NCBI GenBank assembly: GCA_019828595.1 | Contig: JAHQRK010000021.1 | Coordinates: 496,001 to 560,000, forward strand | From: Aphanomyces cochlioides | Lineage: Eukaryota > Oomycota > Saprolegniomycetes > Saprolegniales > Verrucalvaceae | Direction: 5' to 3' | DNA: 64,000 nt | In this document: positions 50,128 to 59,520 of the stretch, piece after piece | Position numbering within the stretch: position 1 is the first letter of the stretch | Layout of the letters: every line of letters begins with the position of its first letter | The notes under the pieces: model-generated | Databases searched by the model: none | What the model saw: only the letters and a program-made list of their open reading frames with translations | Told to the model about the DNA's origin: nothing | Made by a program: the position numbers and the translations under genes

Positions 50128-50209
50128 GTCAGTGTGCCCGAGCGGTCCAAGGGGGTAGACTCAAGTTCTACTGTGTTCGCACTCGTGGGTTCAAATCCCA
50201 CCGCTGACA
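50128..50209 (+). tRNA. tRNA-Leu(CAA), array copy 30
   Basis: Consensus sequence. Dimorphic site: A. Confidence 0.97.
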
Positions 50210-51153
50210 TCTCTTTTTTCCTTCTTCTCAACCACTTCTATCCCTACTGCTGTTGCGATAGCCCTAGCCTCTCCATCTCGCCTCTTTTCTTCGACACACA
50301 TGTCAAAGTCTACGGTCCTTATCCCAACCTGCAACCAAAACCACCCTATTCCAGTCCAAAGCTCATCCTCCGTATGGTAAACCATGTGGCGTCCATACAC
50401 ACAACCCGTACCGTTTAGACATGAAAAACAGTCTGCGTTTTGACCGGAGGACATTCTTAGACCAAGTGGATACTCGCTTTCAAAGGACATATAGTTTGGA
50501 TCGACATTTCTCATTTTTCGATCGGCCAATTCCACCCATCTGTCGTCTGATGTTGGCACTTGATGTGCTACTCGCATGAACATACAATCCACTTGCTTGG
50601 CCATGGTGCGTACATCAGACACACCTCTTTTATATTGACCTTGTCTCTGATGATACCGTGCTACGGCGAGAGGATAAGTATTCGTATTTATGTGTGTCTT
50701 TCCATTGACTGTGCTCGACAAACTTCCAACCCACCAATGCTATCCAACCATGATGAATGATTGAAACCTTTCTCTCGTCCTGCATGAAGATGTCTCTTAT
50801 ATGGCCCTGTCACTGGACACGCTGTCGTCCATGTGTTTGGTATGGTTTTATCGACGAAACGGTTTGTACTGTTTTGACTGTTGCGTCTTTGTCTCGACGA
50901 GAGGACGAATATATCCAAGTGATATCTGAAAAGTTTAGAGTGGCCAGTTGGATGAAGAGGTTGTGGTGGAGGATGACATGAAGGATGGATGTTTGTGTGT
51001 TGAATGTGTGTAGAGAATGTTTTGTGTGTGCGTGTTGAGTGTATGTGGAGTATGGTGTTGTTTGGGTGGTATGTAATTGATGTGTGGGTCGCATGTGTCT
51101 ACGATGGCACGAAGGAGGAGTGGTAGGTATGTGTATGGAGTATAGTATATCAA

Positions 51154-51235
51154 GTCAGTGTGCCCGAGCGGTCCAAGGGGGTAGACTCAAGTTCTACTGT
51201 GTTCGCACTCGTGGGTTCAAATCCCACCGCTGACA
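51154..51235 (+). tRNA. tRNA-Leu(CAA), array copy 31
   Basis: Consensus sequence. Dimorphic site: G. Confidence 0.97.
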
Positions 51236-52179
51236 TCTCTTTTTTCCTTCTTCTCAACCACTTCTATCCCTACTGCTGTTGCGATAGCCCTAGCCTCTCC
51301 ATCTCGCCTCTTTTCTTCGACACACATGTCAAAGTCTACGGTCCTTATCCCAACCTGCAACCAAAACCACCCTATTCCAGTCCAAAGCTCATCCTCCGTA
51401 TGGTAAACCATGTGGCGTCCATACACACAACCCGTACCGTTTAGACATGAAAAACAGTCTGCGTTTTGACCGGAGGACATTCTTAGACCAAGTGGATACT
51501 CGCTTTCAAAGGACATATAGTTTGGATCGACATTTCTCATTTTTCGATCGGCCAATTCCACCCATCTGTCGTCTGATGTTGGCACTTGATGTGCTACTCG
51601 CATGAACATACAATCCACTTGCTTGGCCATGGTGCGTACATCAGACACACCTCTTTTATATTGACCTTATCTCTGATGATACCGTGCTACGGCGAGAGGA
51701 TAAGTATTCGTATTTATGTGTGTCTTTCCATTGACTGTGCTCGACAAACTTCCAACCCACCAATGCTATCCAACCATGATGAATGATTGAAACCTTTCTC
51801 TCGTCCTGCATGAAGATGTCTCTTATATGGCCCTGTCACTGGACACGCTGTCGTCCATGTGTTTGGTATGGTTTTATCGACGAAACGGTTTGTACTGTTT
51901 TGACTGTTGCGTCTTTGTCTCGACGAGAGGACGAATATATCCAAGTGATATCTGAAAAGTTTAGAGTGGCCAGTTGGATGAAGAGGTTGTGGTGGAGGAT
52001 GACATGAAGGATGGATGTTTGTGTGTTGAATGTGTGTAGAGAATGTTTTGTGTGTGCGTGTTGAGTGTATGTGGAGTATGGTGTTGTTTGGGTGGTATGT
52101 AATTGATGTGTGGGTCGCATGTGTCTACGATGGCACGAAGGAGGAGTGGTAGGTATGTGTATGGAGTATAGTATATCAA

Positions 52180-52261
52180 GTCAGTGTGCCCGAGCGGTCC
52201 AAGGGGGTAGACTCAAGTTCTACTGTGTTCGCACTCGTGGGTTCAAATCCCACCGCTGACA
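52180..52261 (+). tRNA. tRNA-Leu(CAA), array copy 32 (last)
   Basis: Consensus sequence. Dimorphic site: A. The partial unit after it carries G at the site plus private changes (TATTTGTATT near 52,734 and CTGAGCTC near 52,764) and ends at 52,864. Confidence 0.97.
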
Positions 52262-52865
52262 TCTCTTTTTTCCTTCTTCTCAACCACTTCTATCCCTACT
52301 GCTGTTGCGATAGCCCTAGCCTCTCCATCTCGCCTCTTTTCTTCGACACACATGTCAAAGTCTACGGTCCTTATCCCAACCTGCAACCAAAACCACCCTA
52401 TTCCAGTCCAAAGCTCATCCTCCGTATGGTAAACCATGTGGCGTCCATACACACAACCCGTACCGTTTAGACATGAAAAACAGTCTGCGTTTTGACCGGA
52501 GGACATTCTTAGACCAAGTGGATACTCGCTTTCAAAGGACATATAGTTTGGATCGACATTTCTCATTTTTCGATCGGCCAATTCCACCCATCTGTCGTCT
52601 GATGTTGGCACTTGATGTGCTACTCGCATGAACATACAATCCACTTGCTTGGCCATGGTGCGTACATCAGACACACCTCTTTTATATTGACCTTGTCTCT
52701 GATGATACCGTGCTACGGCGAGAGGATAAGTATTTGTATTTATGTGTGTCTTTCCATTGACTGAGCTCGACAAACTTCCAACCCACCAATGCTATCCAAC
52801 CATGATGAATGATTGAAACCTTTCTCTCGTCCTGCATGAAGATGTCTCTTATATGGCCCTGTCAT

Positions 52866-52999
52866 TTATGTATTGACTGCCGTTTGCAAACAATATTTGA
52901 TGCTTGACATGCTCTGGTACGCCAAATGTTTCAATGCTTTCCATTTTGTGTAAGATACCATCCCAGTGCTTTGTTCTATGCTTGTGATAATGTCATAGA
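52866..52999 (-). pseudogene. C-terminal tail of the retroelement polyprotein
   Basis: The minus-strand frame reads IYDIITSIEQSTGMVSYTKW and ends LQTAVNT with a stop at the array border. It continues, in the same frame, the RNase H segment at 54,721 once the pogo element and one TA copy are removed (KLS followed by IYDIITS). Confidence 0.6.
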
Positions 53000-53001
53000 T
53001 A

Positions 53002-54718
53002 CAGTTATCCCTAGAAATAGCGACCCTCCCTGAAATATAAATTATCAATGGTTTTTCTCACTGGTGGATTATTAACTTTAAGGTTACTGAGAGAAACTAT
53101 TGTCCTGAGCCGGACTCTATCCGAGGGCCAATTCAAAATGACTTGTATGTTAAATTGGGGTCTACTTTTCAGTCCGAGGATACCTCCGTGGAAACATGGT
53201 TCGTAGGATAAGCTTGTGAAATGCAGGATGACTTGCGATTGTAGCCGGAAACGATGAGGGGTGAACGATTAGCATGGGCCCTGAGTGATTTCCTGGAGGC
53301 AGTGCGCTTTTTAAATTTTTTCGACATGTCATATACTCAATCTATACTTCACTACTTCACAGTTATCGAAACACTCAATCTATCAGTTATCAAAACACCC
53401 AATCTATATTTCACAGTTATCAAAACGCTCATTCAGCTCATATATTTCCTCGTCTAAAACTCTTGTGTGTCTCCAACAATTCGCAATTGTACTACTCTCC
53501 ACGGACTCCCAATCGCTCTTCGCCCAATTCATTGCCTGCGAGACGTCGACTTCAAATATTTTTGCTGTTGCAGACCGCACGTTCTCTTTCTCTGCGTCAT
53601 TCTCCAGAATGTAGTCAAGTCGTTTAACGATTCAGCTCTTCGATTTTTGCCTTGAATGAACGAATAATTCCTGCATCTTGAGGTTGTAGGAATGCAGTCG
53701 TATCAGGGGCAATTTGTGGAGAGTGACGTGAGTCAGCTCCTCGGTGTACGTGTGAGTTGAGACGTTGCCGACGAGAAGCAGGACCTTGCGACTGGCCTTC
53801 TTCATTGTGTCATTGAAATCCTTGAGCCATGTACGAAAGATTGAAGAGTTCATCCAACCTTTGGGTGACTGGAAAAACTGTAAGTCCAAATCCTTGGGCA
53901 ACTATCCACCGAAGCAGCGGGGTTTTCGACTCTGTCCAATGAACAACAGTGGCGGGCGGGCTTCACCACAAGCATTACTTGTCAAAGCCACCGTGATTCT
54001 CTTTTTGACGGCCTTACTTCCTGATTGCCGACTCTTCGAGATCGACTTTTGAGCTTGATCGCAGTAAAAATACGCAGTCTCATCCATGTTGAAGATGTCT
54101 CTGAGCTCGTAGTCGAACGTAATCCGTTTCAATGACTTTCTTCCTTCCTCAACCACAGTGGGGTCAACAGAGCCAGCTTCGCCATGTACTCGGCGGGACT
54201 TCATTCCATGTCGCTTTTGAAATTTCTCAAGCCAACCTTTTGAGAAGACGACAGGAGAGAGTTGGTTGCTCTCTCCCATCAACTGGAGAGCTTTGAATCG
54301 GATGACTGCGTGCGTTACGATTGGCAACGATAGACTTTCACACGTGTTGACCCACTCAACGAGCTTGGACTCCAAGAATGGTAGACGTGCATGTCTAGCC
54401 TTCCTTGGCTCGTCGACCTCGTTGTCTGCGCTGTCAATCCAGTGCAATATGCTGGTTATTGTCGATTTTGACGGCAAACGATTGAATTTAAACTCCTCTT
54501 TTGACCACAGTTGGAGTTGAATTCGGGTTGCTGACGGGTGTTCTGCCTTGTGTTGAATGATTTGTCGCTTTTTCTTGAGGGTAAGTCCCATGCGCTCCAT
54601 TTTGCGCTCGATTTTCAGTTTGAAATTTACTGTAAAAAGTATATATTAGTATAGTTGAGAATATATATTATGAAAGGTTATAAATTTATAGTGGGGTCAC
54701 TATTTCGAGGGATGACTG
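53002..54718. mobile_element. Pogo/Tigger transposon, 1,717 bp
   Basis: Terminal inverted repeats of about 25 bp: the left begins CAGTTATCCCTAGAAATAG and the right end is the complement of CAGTCATCCCTCGAAATAG. TA flanks both sides (53,000-53,001 and 54,719-54,720), as expected for Tc1/mariner/pogo. The single gene is on the minus strand. It interrupts the RNase H frame of the surrounding retroelement. Confidence 0.9.
53440..54600 (-). pseudogene. Pogo/Tigger transposase (decayed)
   Basis: The 232-residue first part (54,600-53,902) has a psq-type HTH near residues 5-55, a CENP-B-like DNA-binding domain near 70-135 (FSKGWLEKFQKRHGMKSRR) and the first catalytic Asp173 in IFNMDETAYFY. An in-frame TAG at about 53,901 follows FGG. 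The next part (53,901-53,632) has LLLVGNVSTH where the family has LLLVDN, so the second Asp is replaced by Gly. After a frameshift near 53,720 the block PDTTAFLQPQDAGIIRSFKA is seen with the third acidic residue. After another shift the C-terminal helices (LDYILENDAEKEN ... AMNWAKSDWESV) reach about 53,450. Inactive. Confidence 0.85.
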
Positions 54719-54720
54719 TA

Positions 54721-55334
54721 GATAATTTGGTAGCAAGCATAATTTCTCGGTGTGGAGCAATTGACGTTGGTTGAATCAAATTAGGTAGACAATTTGCAAG
54801 TATTGCTGGTTCTAACTCACTTTGAGACGCATAATATGATACTAGTCTTCCTTTCATCGCCTTATTTGCTAGAAAATCGGCTGCACCATTCCATTTCCGG
54901 TGTACATGATGAAATTGGACGTTGTGGATTGTGTTTGTGAGTAATCGGGCTCGCTCTAAAATTGCCTGTAGACGTTGTTGTTTATCCTGCATCCACTCTA
55001 GTAATTAGTGAATGACCAAACGCGAGTCTCCAATACGTGTAACTTTGAGATAGCATGCTCTTGGGCATATTTTAGAACAGTTAGACAACCCATATATTCG
55101 GCAACAGTAACTGTAGCATCTGCAACGATGCCACATTCGCTCCATACAACAGACTAATCAGGTAATTTCCAAATCATTGTGCTGTAGCTCCCCAGGCGAT
55201 CTTTAAATTTAACTGCACCATCAAACGTAGCAATTAAAACACATCGATCCTTCTTAAATTGTGGCAAACAATATGACTCAGGTTTTAAAGCTGATAGCTT
55301 TAATGGCCGATAGATCTCCATGTCATTATAATGC
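54721..55334 (-). pseudogene. RNase H domain of the retroelement
   Basis: The start is ATFDGAVKFKDRLGSYS with the first catalytic Asp, in the frame 55,336-55,154. After an in-frame TAG come TVAEYMGCLTVLKYAQ with the Glu and a degraded stretch where the GDS motif should be (VLETRVWSF). A further TAG precedes MQDKQQRLQAIL, and the C-terminal HVHRKWNGAADFLANKAM carries the last Asp. Two stops and a lost GDS motif show it is dead. Sequence style resembles the cellular/archaeal-type RNase H captured by some retroelements. Confidence 0.7.
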
Positions 55335-55337
55335 ATT

Positions 55338-57407
55338 AGAACTCTAAATCAAAAATTCATTTATATCCGATGACGCCACGTTAAAGATATAACGTTTCTC
55401 GAAATCAAAGCAGGGATTGTCAAGCGAAACTTTAGGTATATCTTATGGAACTGTTGTTGTGAAAGACGAAGACTATCATGATCAAAAACGACTGTGTCTG
55501 TGAGAAGGTATTGAAAGATCGAGATTATTGTGTACTCTCCATGAAACCACACCTTCATGTGCATATCGTTTTAAGTGATTTTGATTGGTTGGTATTGTGC
55601 AATCACAGGTGATTGAACCCAGTGTTATACCCATACAACCGTATGTCACACAACAATGAAAAGTTGCGATTCATGAGATTTGGACAAGTGCGTTCGATTC
55701 AGGAGGGGGTTTTGCCTCGAGAACCCTCCAGTAGACGGCGGGGACAACGAAGAAGCAACAAGCATGAAAGAAGGAAACACGTAGCTTGTATTATTGGTTA
55801 GAAACCTTGTGAGTACATGGTTTGACTACGAGTCGCGCGATCTGCATTCAAACGCTCTTGTCTACGTTCGAGATGACGCCGGCGACGCTGGTTGACCAGA
55901 TTCAGGCGGTCTTCCGCCATTCCATGATATCTAGCCAAAACAGACGTGTAAAAACCTTGATCTTAGGCACGCAACGGATTGAGGCTCACATGGAAGTTGG
56001 TGAGGGCAAAGGTCAAACGTTGAGTCACATCGTACTTCCCCTGAGACCACTTGAATGTCGCATAAGATGCTTTCCACAACTTGCAGGTACGACCAAACAT
56101 ATTCTCAACGAGAACACGATCCGAGGAGACACGCTCGTTTCTCTCCAACTCTTGCCTCGTGAGGATACCACCGCGGGGCTTCTTTTTCGGACGGATGCTG
56201 CGAATGGCCTCGTCGACGCCTTCATAACCCTTATCCATGATGACAGCCCAATGTCGTGGGAACGTGGTCGATCCTTCACCATCATCATGACAGTTTCTTT
56301 CCGTAGAACTCTTCAAGAGACGTTCACGGTGGATTTCCAGGCGATTCATGAAGATGGTCAGATCGGACACGGAACCAGGACTATGGCCAGAAACAAGAAC
56401 ATACGTGCCAGGAGGTGCGACGGACGCTTCGATCTTGAAACCATACAGCTTATGTTTCCCGGAAAAGTAGCGCTTCGCATCGGCGAAAGATCCAGTTGGA
56501 CGATGCGCTGGTTGGAATTTCACGTCTGTTGCGTACAATGCTTCGTCATAGGTTCTGAACTTCTTCCCACTGTTCCGTTGAGATTCCATGGTGACGGGGC
56601 GCACAAACTGCTCAGACAGGATGGGTTCGACGAGGGCAATGATACGCATAATGAGTTTTTCAAACGTCGGAGTCCGGAGACGGAAGTCAAGTGCGTGCTT
56701 CTCCCATGTGTCAAAGTGTTTGAGTACGCAAAGCATCATAAAGAACGCATCCTTGGAGCTAGCGCGGTTCGCCCGACCGCGCCCCTCGTACCACGCCTCG
56801 TTGACGTGCTCTTCGCATACACCCCATAGGATGTTGAGCTCCGTTAGGGTGAAATTCGTGAACGTAGCGATTGCATCGACTCCAGCATCAAGAAAGGAGT
56901 CCATAATTGGTGTGTCGTACGGGGAAGGCGGGTCTTCTACGTTGGCGCCTTCAACTTTACGGACCGTATCCTCAAAGAGAAGGGATGAACGACGGAGGTT
57001 GCTGATTTCCTCGTTTGAAGCTGCAAGGAGGCGGGCGATAACTTCACGAGACATTCAAATGAATTATGCCTGAGTGCTTATGAGACTGTTACAAGTCTTG
57101 TGCTTTGATTCTCAGCCATTGAAATTGCATGGGCGGCATGGACTCTTGATTTTCTGCATGATATGCATGGTACATACACTAATTTTCTGACGTGTCAATT
57201 TATTGAGATTTCCTCGTTTTTGATATATCTCAAGAAATTGTGACATATATGTGTTTTTGACATATGTCCTCATTTTTGCGAGAGAGGTGCGTTTTACATT
57301 GAGAATGTAGGTACTGAACGATAGCATACCTTGAAGTGAGAGTTGTGAGGGTATATTGAGGAGCGCCTGGTTTTTGCTCATGTACCAAGCTTTTGATTTA
57401 GAGTTCT
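55338..57407. mobile_element. Harbinger/IS5-like DDE_Tnp_4 transposon, 2,070 bp
   Basis: A perfect 17-bp terminal inverted repeat, AGAACTCTAAATCAAAA at 55,338-55,354 and its complement at 57,391-57,407. ATT flanks both ends (55,335-55,337 and 57,408-57,410). One intact transposase gene is on the minus strand and no Myb-like partner gene is seen. The insertion lies between two parts of the retroelement reading frame, which rejoin in frame (SPPSI then MHYND) after removal. Perfect ends and an open gene suggest a young insertion. Confidence 0.85.
55963..57054 (-). CDS. DDE_Tnp_4 transposase, intact
   Basis: A 363-residue cut-and-paste transposase. The catalytic triad is Asp177 (YATDVKFQPAHRPTG), Asp274 (VIMDKGYEGVDEA) and Glu317 (SDRVLVENMFGR). 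The motif KRYFSGKHKLYGFKIE (about residues 195-209) and GHSPGSVSD (223-231) are typical of the family seen in oomycetes. The N-terminal 150 residues hold probable HTH helices (FTLTELNILWGVCEEHV). Start chosen as the first Met of the frame. No stop or shift is found and the length is normal, so this is the best candidate in the window for an active transposase. A plus-strand frame over the same DNA (55,822-56,829) is a shadow. Confidence 0.85.
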   Translation of the reverse strand: MSREVIARLLAASNEEISNLRRSSLLFEDTVRKVEGANVEDPPSPYDTPIMDSFLDAGVDAIATFTNFTLTELNILWGVCEEHVNEAWYEGRGRANRASSKDAFFMMLCVLKHFDTWEKHALDFRLRTPTFEKLIMRIIALVEPILSEQFVRPVTMESQRNSGKKFRTYDEALYATDVKFQPAHRPTGSFADAKRYFSGKHKLYGFKIEASVAPPGTYVLVSGHSPGSVSDLTIFMNRLEIHRERLLKSSTERNCHDDGEGSTTFPRHWAVIMDKGYEGVDEAIRSIRPKKKPRGGILTRQELERNERVSSDRVLVENMFGRTCKLWKASYATFKWSQGKYDVTQRLTFALTNFHVSLNPLRA

Positions 57408-57410
57408 ATT

Positions 57411-57588
57411 ATTGATGGTGGGCTGAAATTCGCAGTTAAGATTGCTGGCAGACACCATCTACCATCGAGCTCATTTACTCGAATTATCGTAATATCCCAC
57501 GGCGACAACATGGCTGCCCCAGGAATATGGTCTGCACGACCATGCTTATTTTTCAAAATCCAAATCAGAAAATGGTACTATTAATGGC
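57411..57588 (-). pseudogene. Retroelement segment between retropepsin and RNase H
   Basis: The minus-strand frame contains KHGRADHIPGAAM and VNELDGRWCLPAILTANF, then joins the RNase H frame across the Harbinger insertion. KHGRADHI resembles the end of a Gypsy-type RNase H (HG-x-AD), so this may be the remaining tip of the first RNase H after an internal deletion of reverse transcriptase. Confidence 0.4.
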
Positions 57589-58393
57589 CTATTTCGCGTA
57601 GTAACAAACTTTCACAACGCGCAATAAGGCGATTGCTTCTCTCGCCCACTTTTCATACTTTATTTCGGCTTTCTTTTGAAATTTTGCACCGACAGTCGTT
57701 CCATTTGACAGTGCAATCGTGTGGTTTCCGATATTAGTTATGACAAATAGGTGAGGGTACTTTGTTCCATCCGAGATAAAGGTAGTGATCCATTTCGACC
57801 TCGATGAGCCCAAATTTGTTTGTAATACTCGATACGTTTGGAACTGGTATTCTAATTGAGTCGCCAGCCTGTATAATATTGTCCTTTTTCAGTCTCACTT
57901 GCGCTGCGCCATTTTTTCGATAAGCTATAGGTTGGCGAACCAAGGGAACCCACTCGTTGTCTGGTAAAATAAGCTCACGCTTCAATGTATTAATAATAAC
58001 ACCAGCTTTGTTCAAGAAATCCATCCCTAAGATAGCTTCAACATTCACGTCTCCAAAGTTGCAAATAGAAATGATAAATCGATAGATCACGCCGTTACCC
58101 AGAGTTAATTTAATTGATGTTGTGCCAAGAGTCGAGACAGTTCCGTTCCAAAGGCACCAATGTCTGTCAATGACTGTGTAAATATTGGTAAATTTTATCG
58201 TTGGGCTTTCATGGATGACACTAGTATTTGCTCCTGTATCAGCTAAAACAACAACGTCGTGGTTCATAATCTTTGCTGGTAATAATGCTTGACAGTCTGC
58301 AGCTCGATCAATTTGTCGAGTCTGCCAAAATCCCAGATGCTCACCCTCTAATAATTCAAATGATTGTTCAGTAGTTGCGCTATTCTCATTCAT
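57589..58393 (-). pseudogene. Retropepsin-like aspartic protease of the retroelement
   Basis: The frame 58,393-57,734 has the catalytic Asp52 in VVLADTGANTSVI and the later hydrophobic ILGMDFL block (residues 121-127), the two hallmarks of single-domain retropepsins that dimerise to process the polyprotein. The following sequence continues in a second frame, 57,813-57,589 (SKWITTFISDGTKYPHLFV), after a shift near 57,790. No reverse transcriptase follows. Protease domain itself looks undamaged. Confidence 0.75.
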
Positions 58394-58399
58394 TTGTAA

Positions 58400-59001
58400 T
58401 TCAATTGAGGGAGAAAGATTCCATACAATAAGTCGTATCGATAGTAAACTAGGAAGTCCATTCCTCTTATTCCAGTTTGTTGAATTGCTAAGTTGTTTAA
58501 ACTTCTAAGTCCGGGGGTCGAGCGAAGATCCCGTTGGGTCGGACTAACATTGCTTACAAAAAATTGAAAATAATTAGAGAAAACCAAAAAAGAATGGGGC
58601 CTCCACAAGCAAGGCGCTCAACAAAAAATAAGATGCATAGGAATAGTTCGTTTGAGCCAGGTTAGGATCACCAGAAGCCATTAGATATTCCTGCAATTGA
58701 GATATCTTGGCTTCTCGTGGGCAAATTGTAATTTTTCTTCATTATCCATTCGGTGCAATATTCGAGTTAATTTCATTTGTTGCTGAATGCATATCGTTTA
58801 ATTTTTGTCCAGCGTCAACAGAATTCGTCCTTGGCGTTCAATCACGTCGCTCTGCTGATCAAACATATAAAAAAAATGAGCTCGTAGGGCAGATAATTCT
58901 TGCTGTTTTGTATCTACACGAGGGGCATCCGTAGCAAAAGATGTGATATTCGATGTCCAAAGAGTTGGGGATTCCATCAACGGGTTAGGGTTTGTTGTCA
59001 T
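58400..59001 (-). pseudogene. Possible gag remains of the retroelement
   Basis: Short minus-strand frames (59,001-58,798 and 58,608-58,390) precede the protease. The first reads MTTNPNPLMESPTLWTSN and then a helical stretch. No zinc knuckle is seen. Assigned to gag by position only. Confidence 0.3.
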
Positions 59002-59097
59002 TCATTCTGGAGAGTCAGTCTCTTCCTTTCGGTTCACTACGGCTGAATCTACTAAACTACGTTGTGAGGACCTGCTCATCTTAGCTCGTCCCGGTTC

Positions 59098-59520
59098 GTG
59101 GCACCACTTGACGTGAAGTTCGAGAGAACTTAGCTACACCGCTAGAAAACAACATGAAAGTGTGGATTTACTGAGCTAGAGGGTCGACACACAACCCCAC
59201 AAACGCAGACTTAGGTACTCTGAATTTTGTTGTTCTGTCTGTAGCCCGAGAACTTGATCTGAATCTTGTTCAGAACTGATATAGGGCAATTGGTTCGCTA
59301 GATGCACGCATTAGCACTGTCTTCGTCTTCTTGTGGTGAAGACGTGTGTTTTGCTAGGATTCACAAACTTCATAGGTTCGCTTACCGCACGATCAAAAGA
59401 CTAAACAACTTTTTACACACTGAATTACTCCAATCTACTCGGTAAAGCCAGCGCGACCCATCCCGTCGTTTCATCATCACGTCGCTGGCCGCTCCAGATC
59501 ACACTCTAAATTCCTTCTCC
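59098..59520 (-). repeat. Possible 5' LTR and primer-binding site
   Basis: On the minus strand, sequence ending ...CTTCACGTCA is followed after two bases by TGGTGCCACGAACCGGGAC, which has the form of a tRNA-primer site. A 5' LTR of about 400 bp would then run from about 59,520 to 59,112. No partner LTR is present in the window, so this is only positional reasoning. Confidence 0.3.

Larger units (their letters stand above)
19630..52864 (+). repeat. Tandem array of about 32.4 units of 1,026 bp, each with tRNA-Leu(CAA)
   Basis: All units are head-to-tail and nearly identical. Spacing between tRNA starts is exactly 1,026 bp for most neighbours and 1,025-1,030 where small indels occur. In each unit the tRNA is followed by an oligo-T stretch, about 300 bp of ordinary sequence, an A/G dimorphic site 511 bp before the next tRNA, and a TG-rich segment just upstream of it. 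The left edge is diverged (19,630-19,660 matches only partly). The right end stops abruptly inside a unit at 52,864, where retroelement sequence begins, and the last partial unit has extra substitutions. The identity between units implies recent amplification or continuing homogenisation. Confidence 0.97.
52865..59520 (-). mobile_element. Decayed LTR-type retroelement, broken by two DNA transposons
   Basis: Minus-strand order of parts: a possible LTR and primer site (59,520-59,090), gag-like scraps near 59,001-58,400, a retropepsin (58,393-57,589), a deletion where reverse transcriptase should be, a segment containing KHGRADHIPGAAM (about 57,550-57,411), an RNase H domain (55,334-54,721) and a C-terminal tail (52,999-52,866) with a stop next to the tRNA array. 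Two inserts split it: a Harbinger element at 55,338-57,407 and a pogo element at 53,002-54,718. The 3' LTR is not seen; the element ends where the array begins. A Ty3/Gypsy affinity with a second, archaeal-type RNase H, as described for oomycete Chronos elements, is plausible but unproven here. Confidence 0.65.

Noticed and set aside
19630..52864. CRISPR-like array or rDNA/5S array
   Set aside because: The units are 1,026-bp direct repeats without distinct spacers, and the only RNA gene recognised is tRNA-Leu; no 5S, U6 or rRNA sequence was noticed.
55822..56829. Plus-strand 335-codon open frame
   Set aside because: It is antisense to the DDE_Tnp_4 transposase, whose catalytic motifs are clear on the minus strand.
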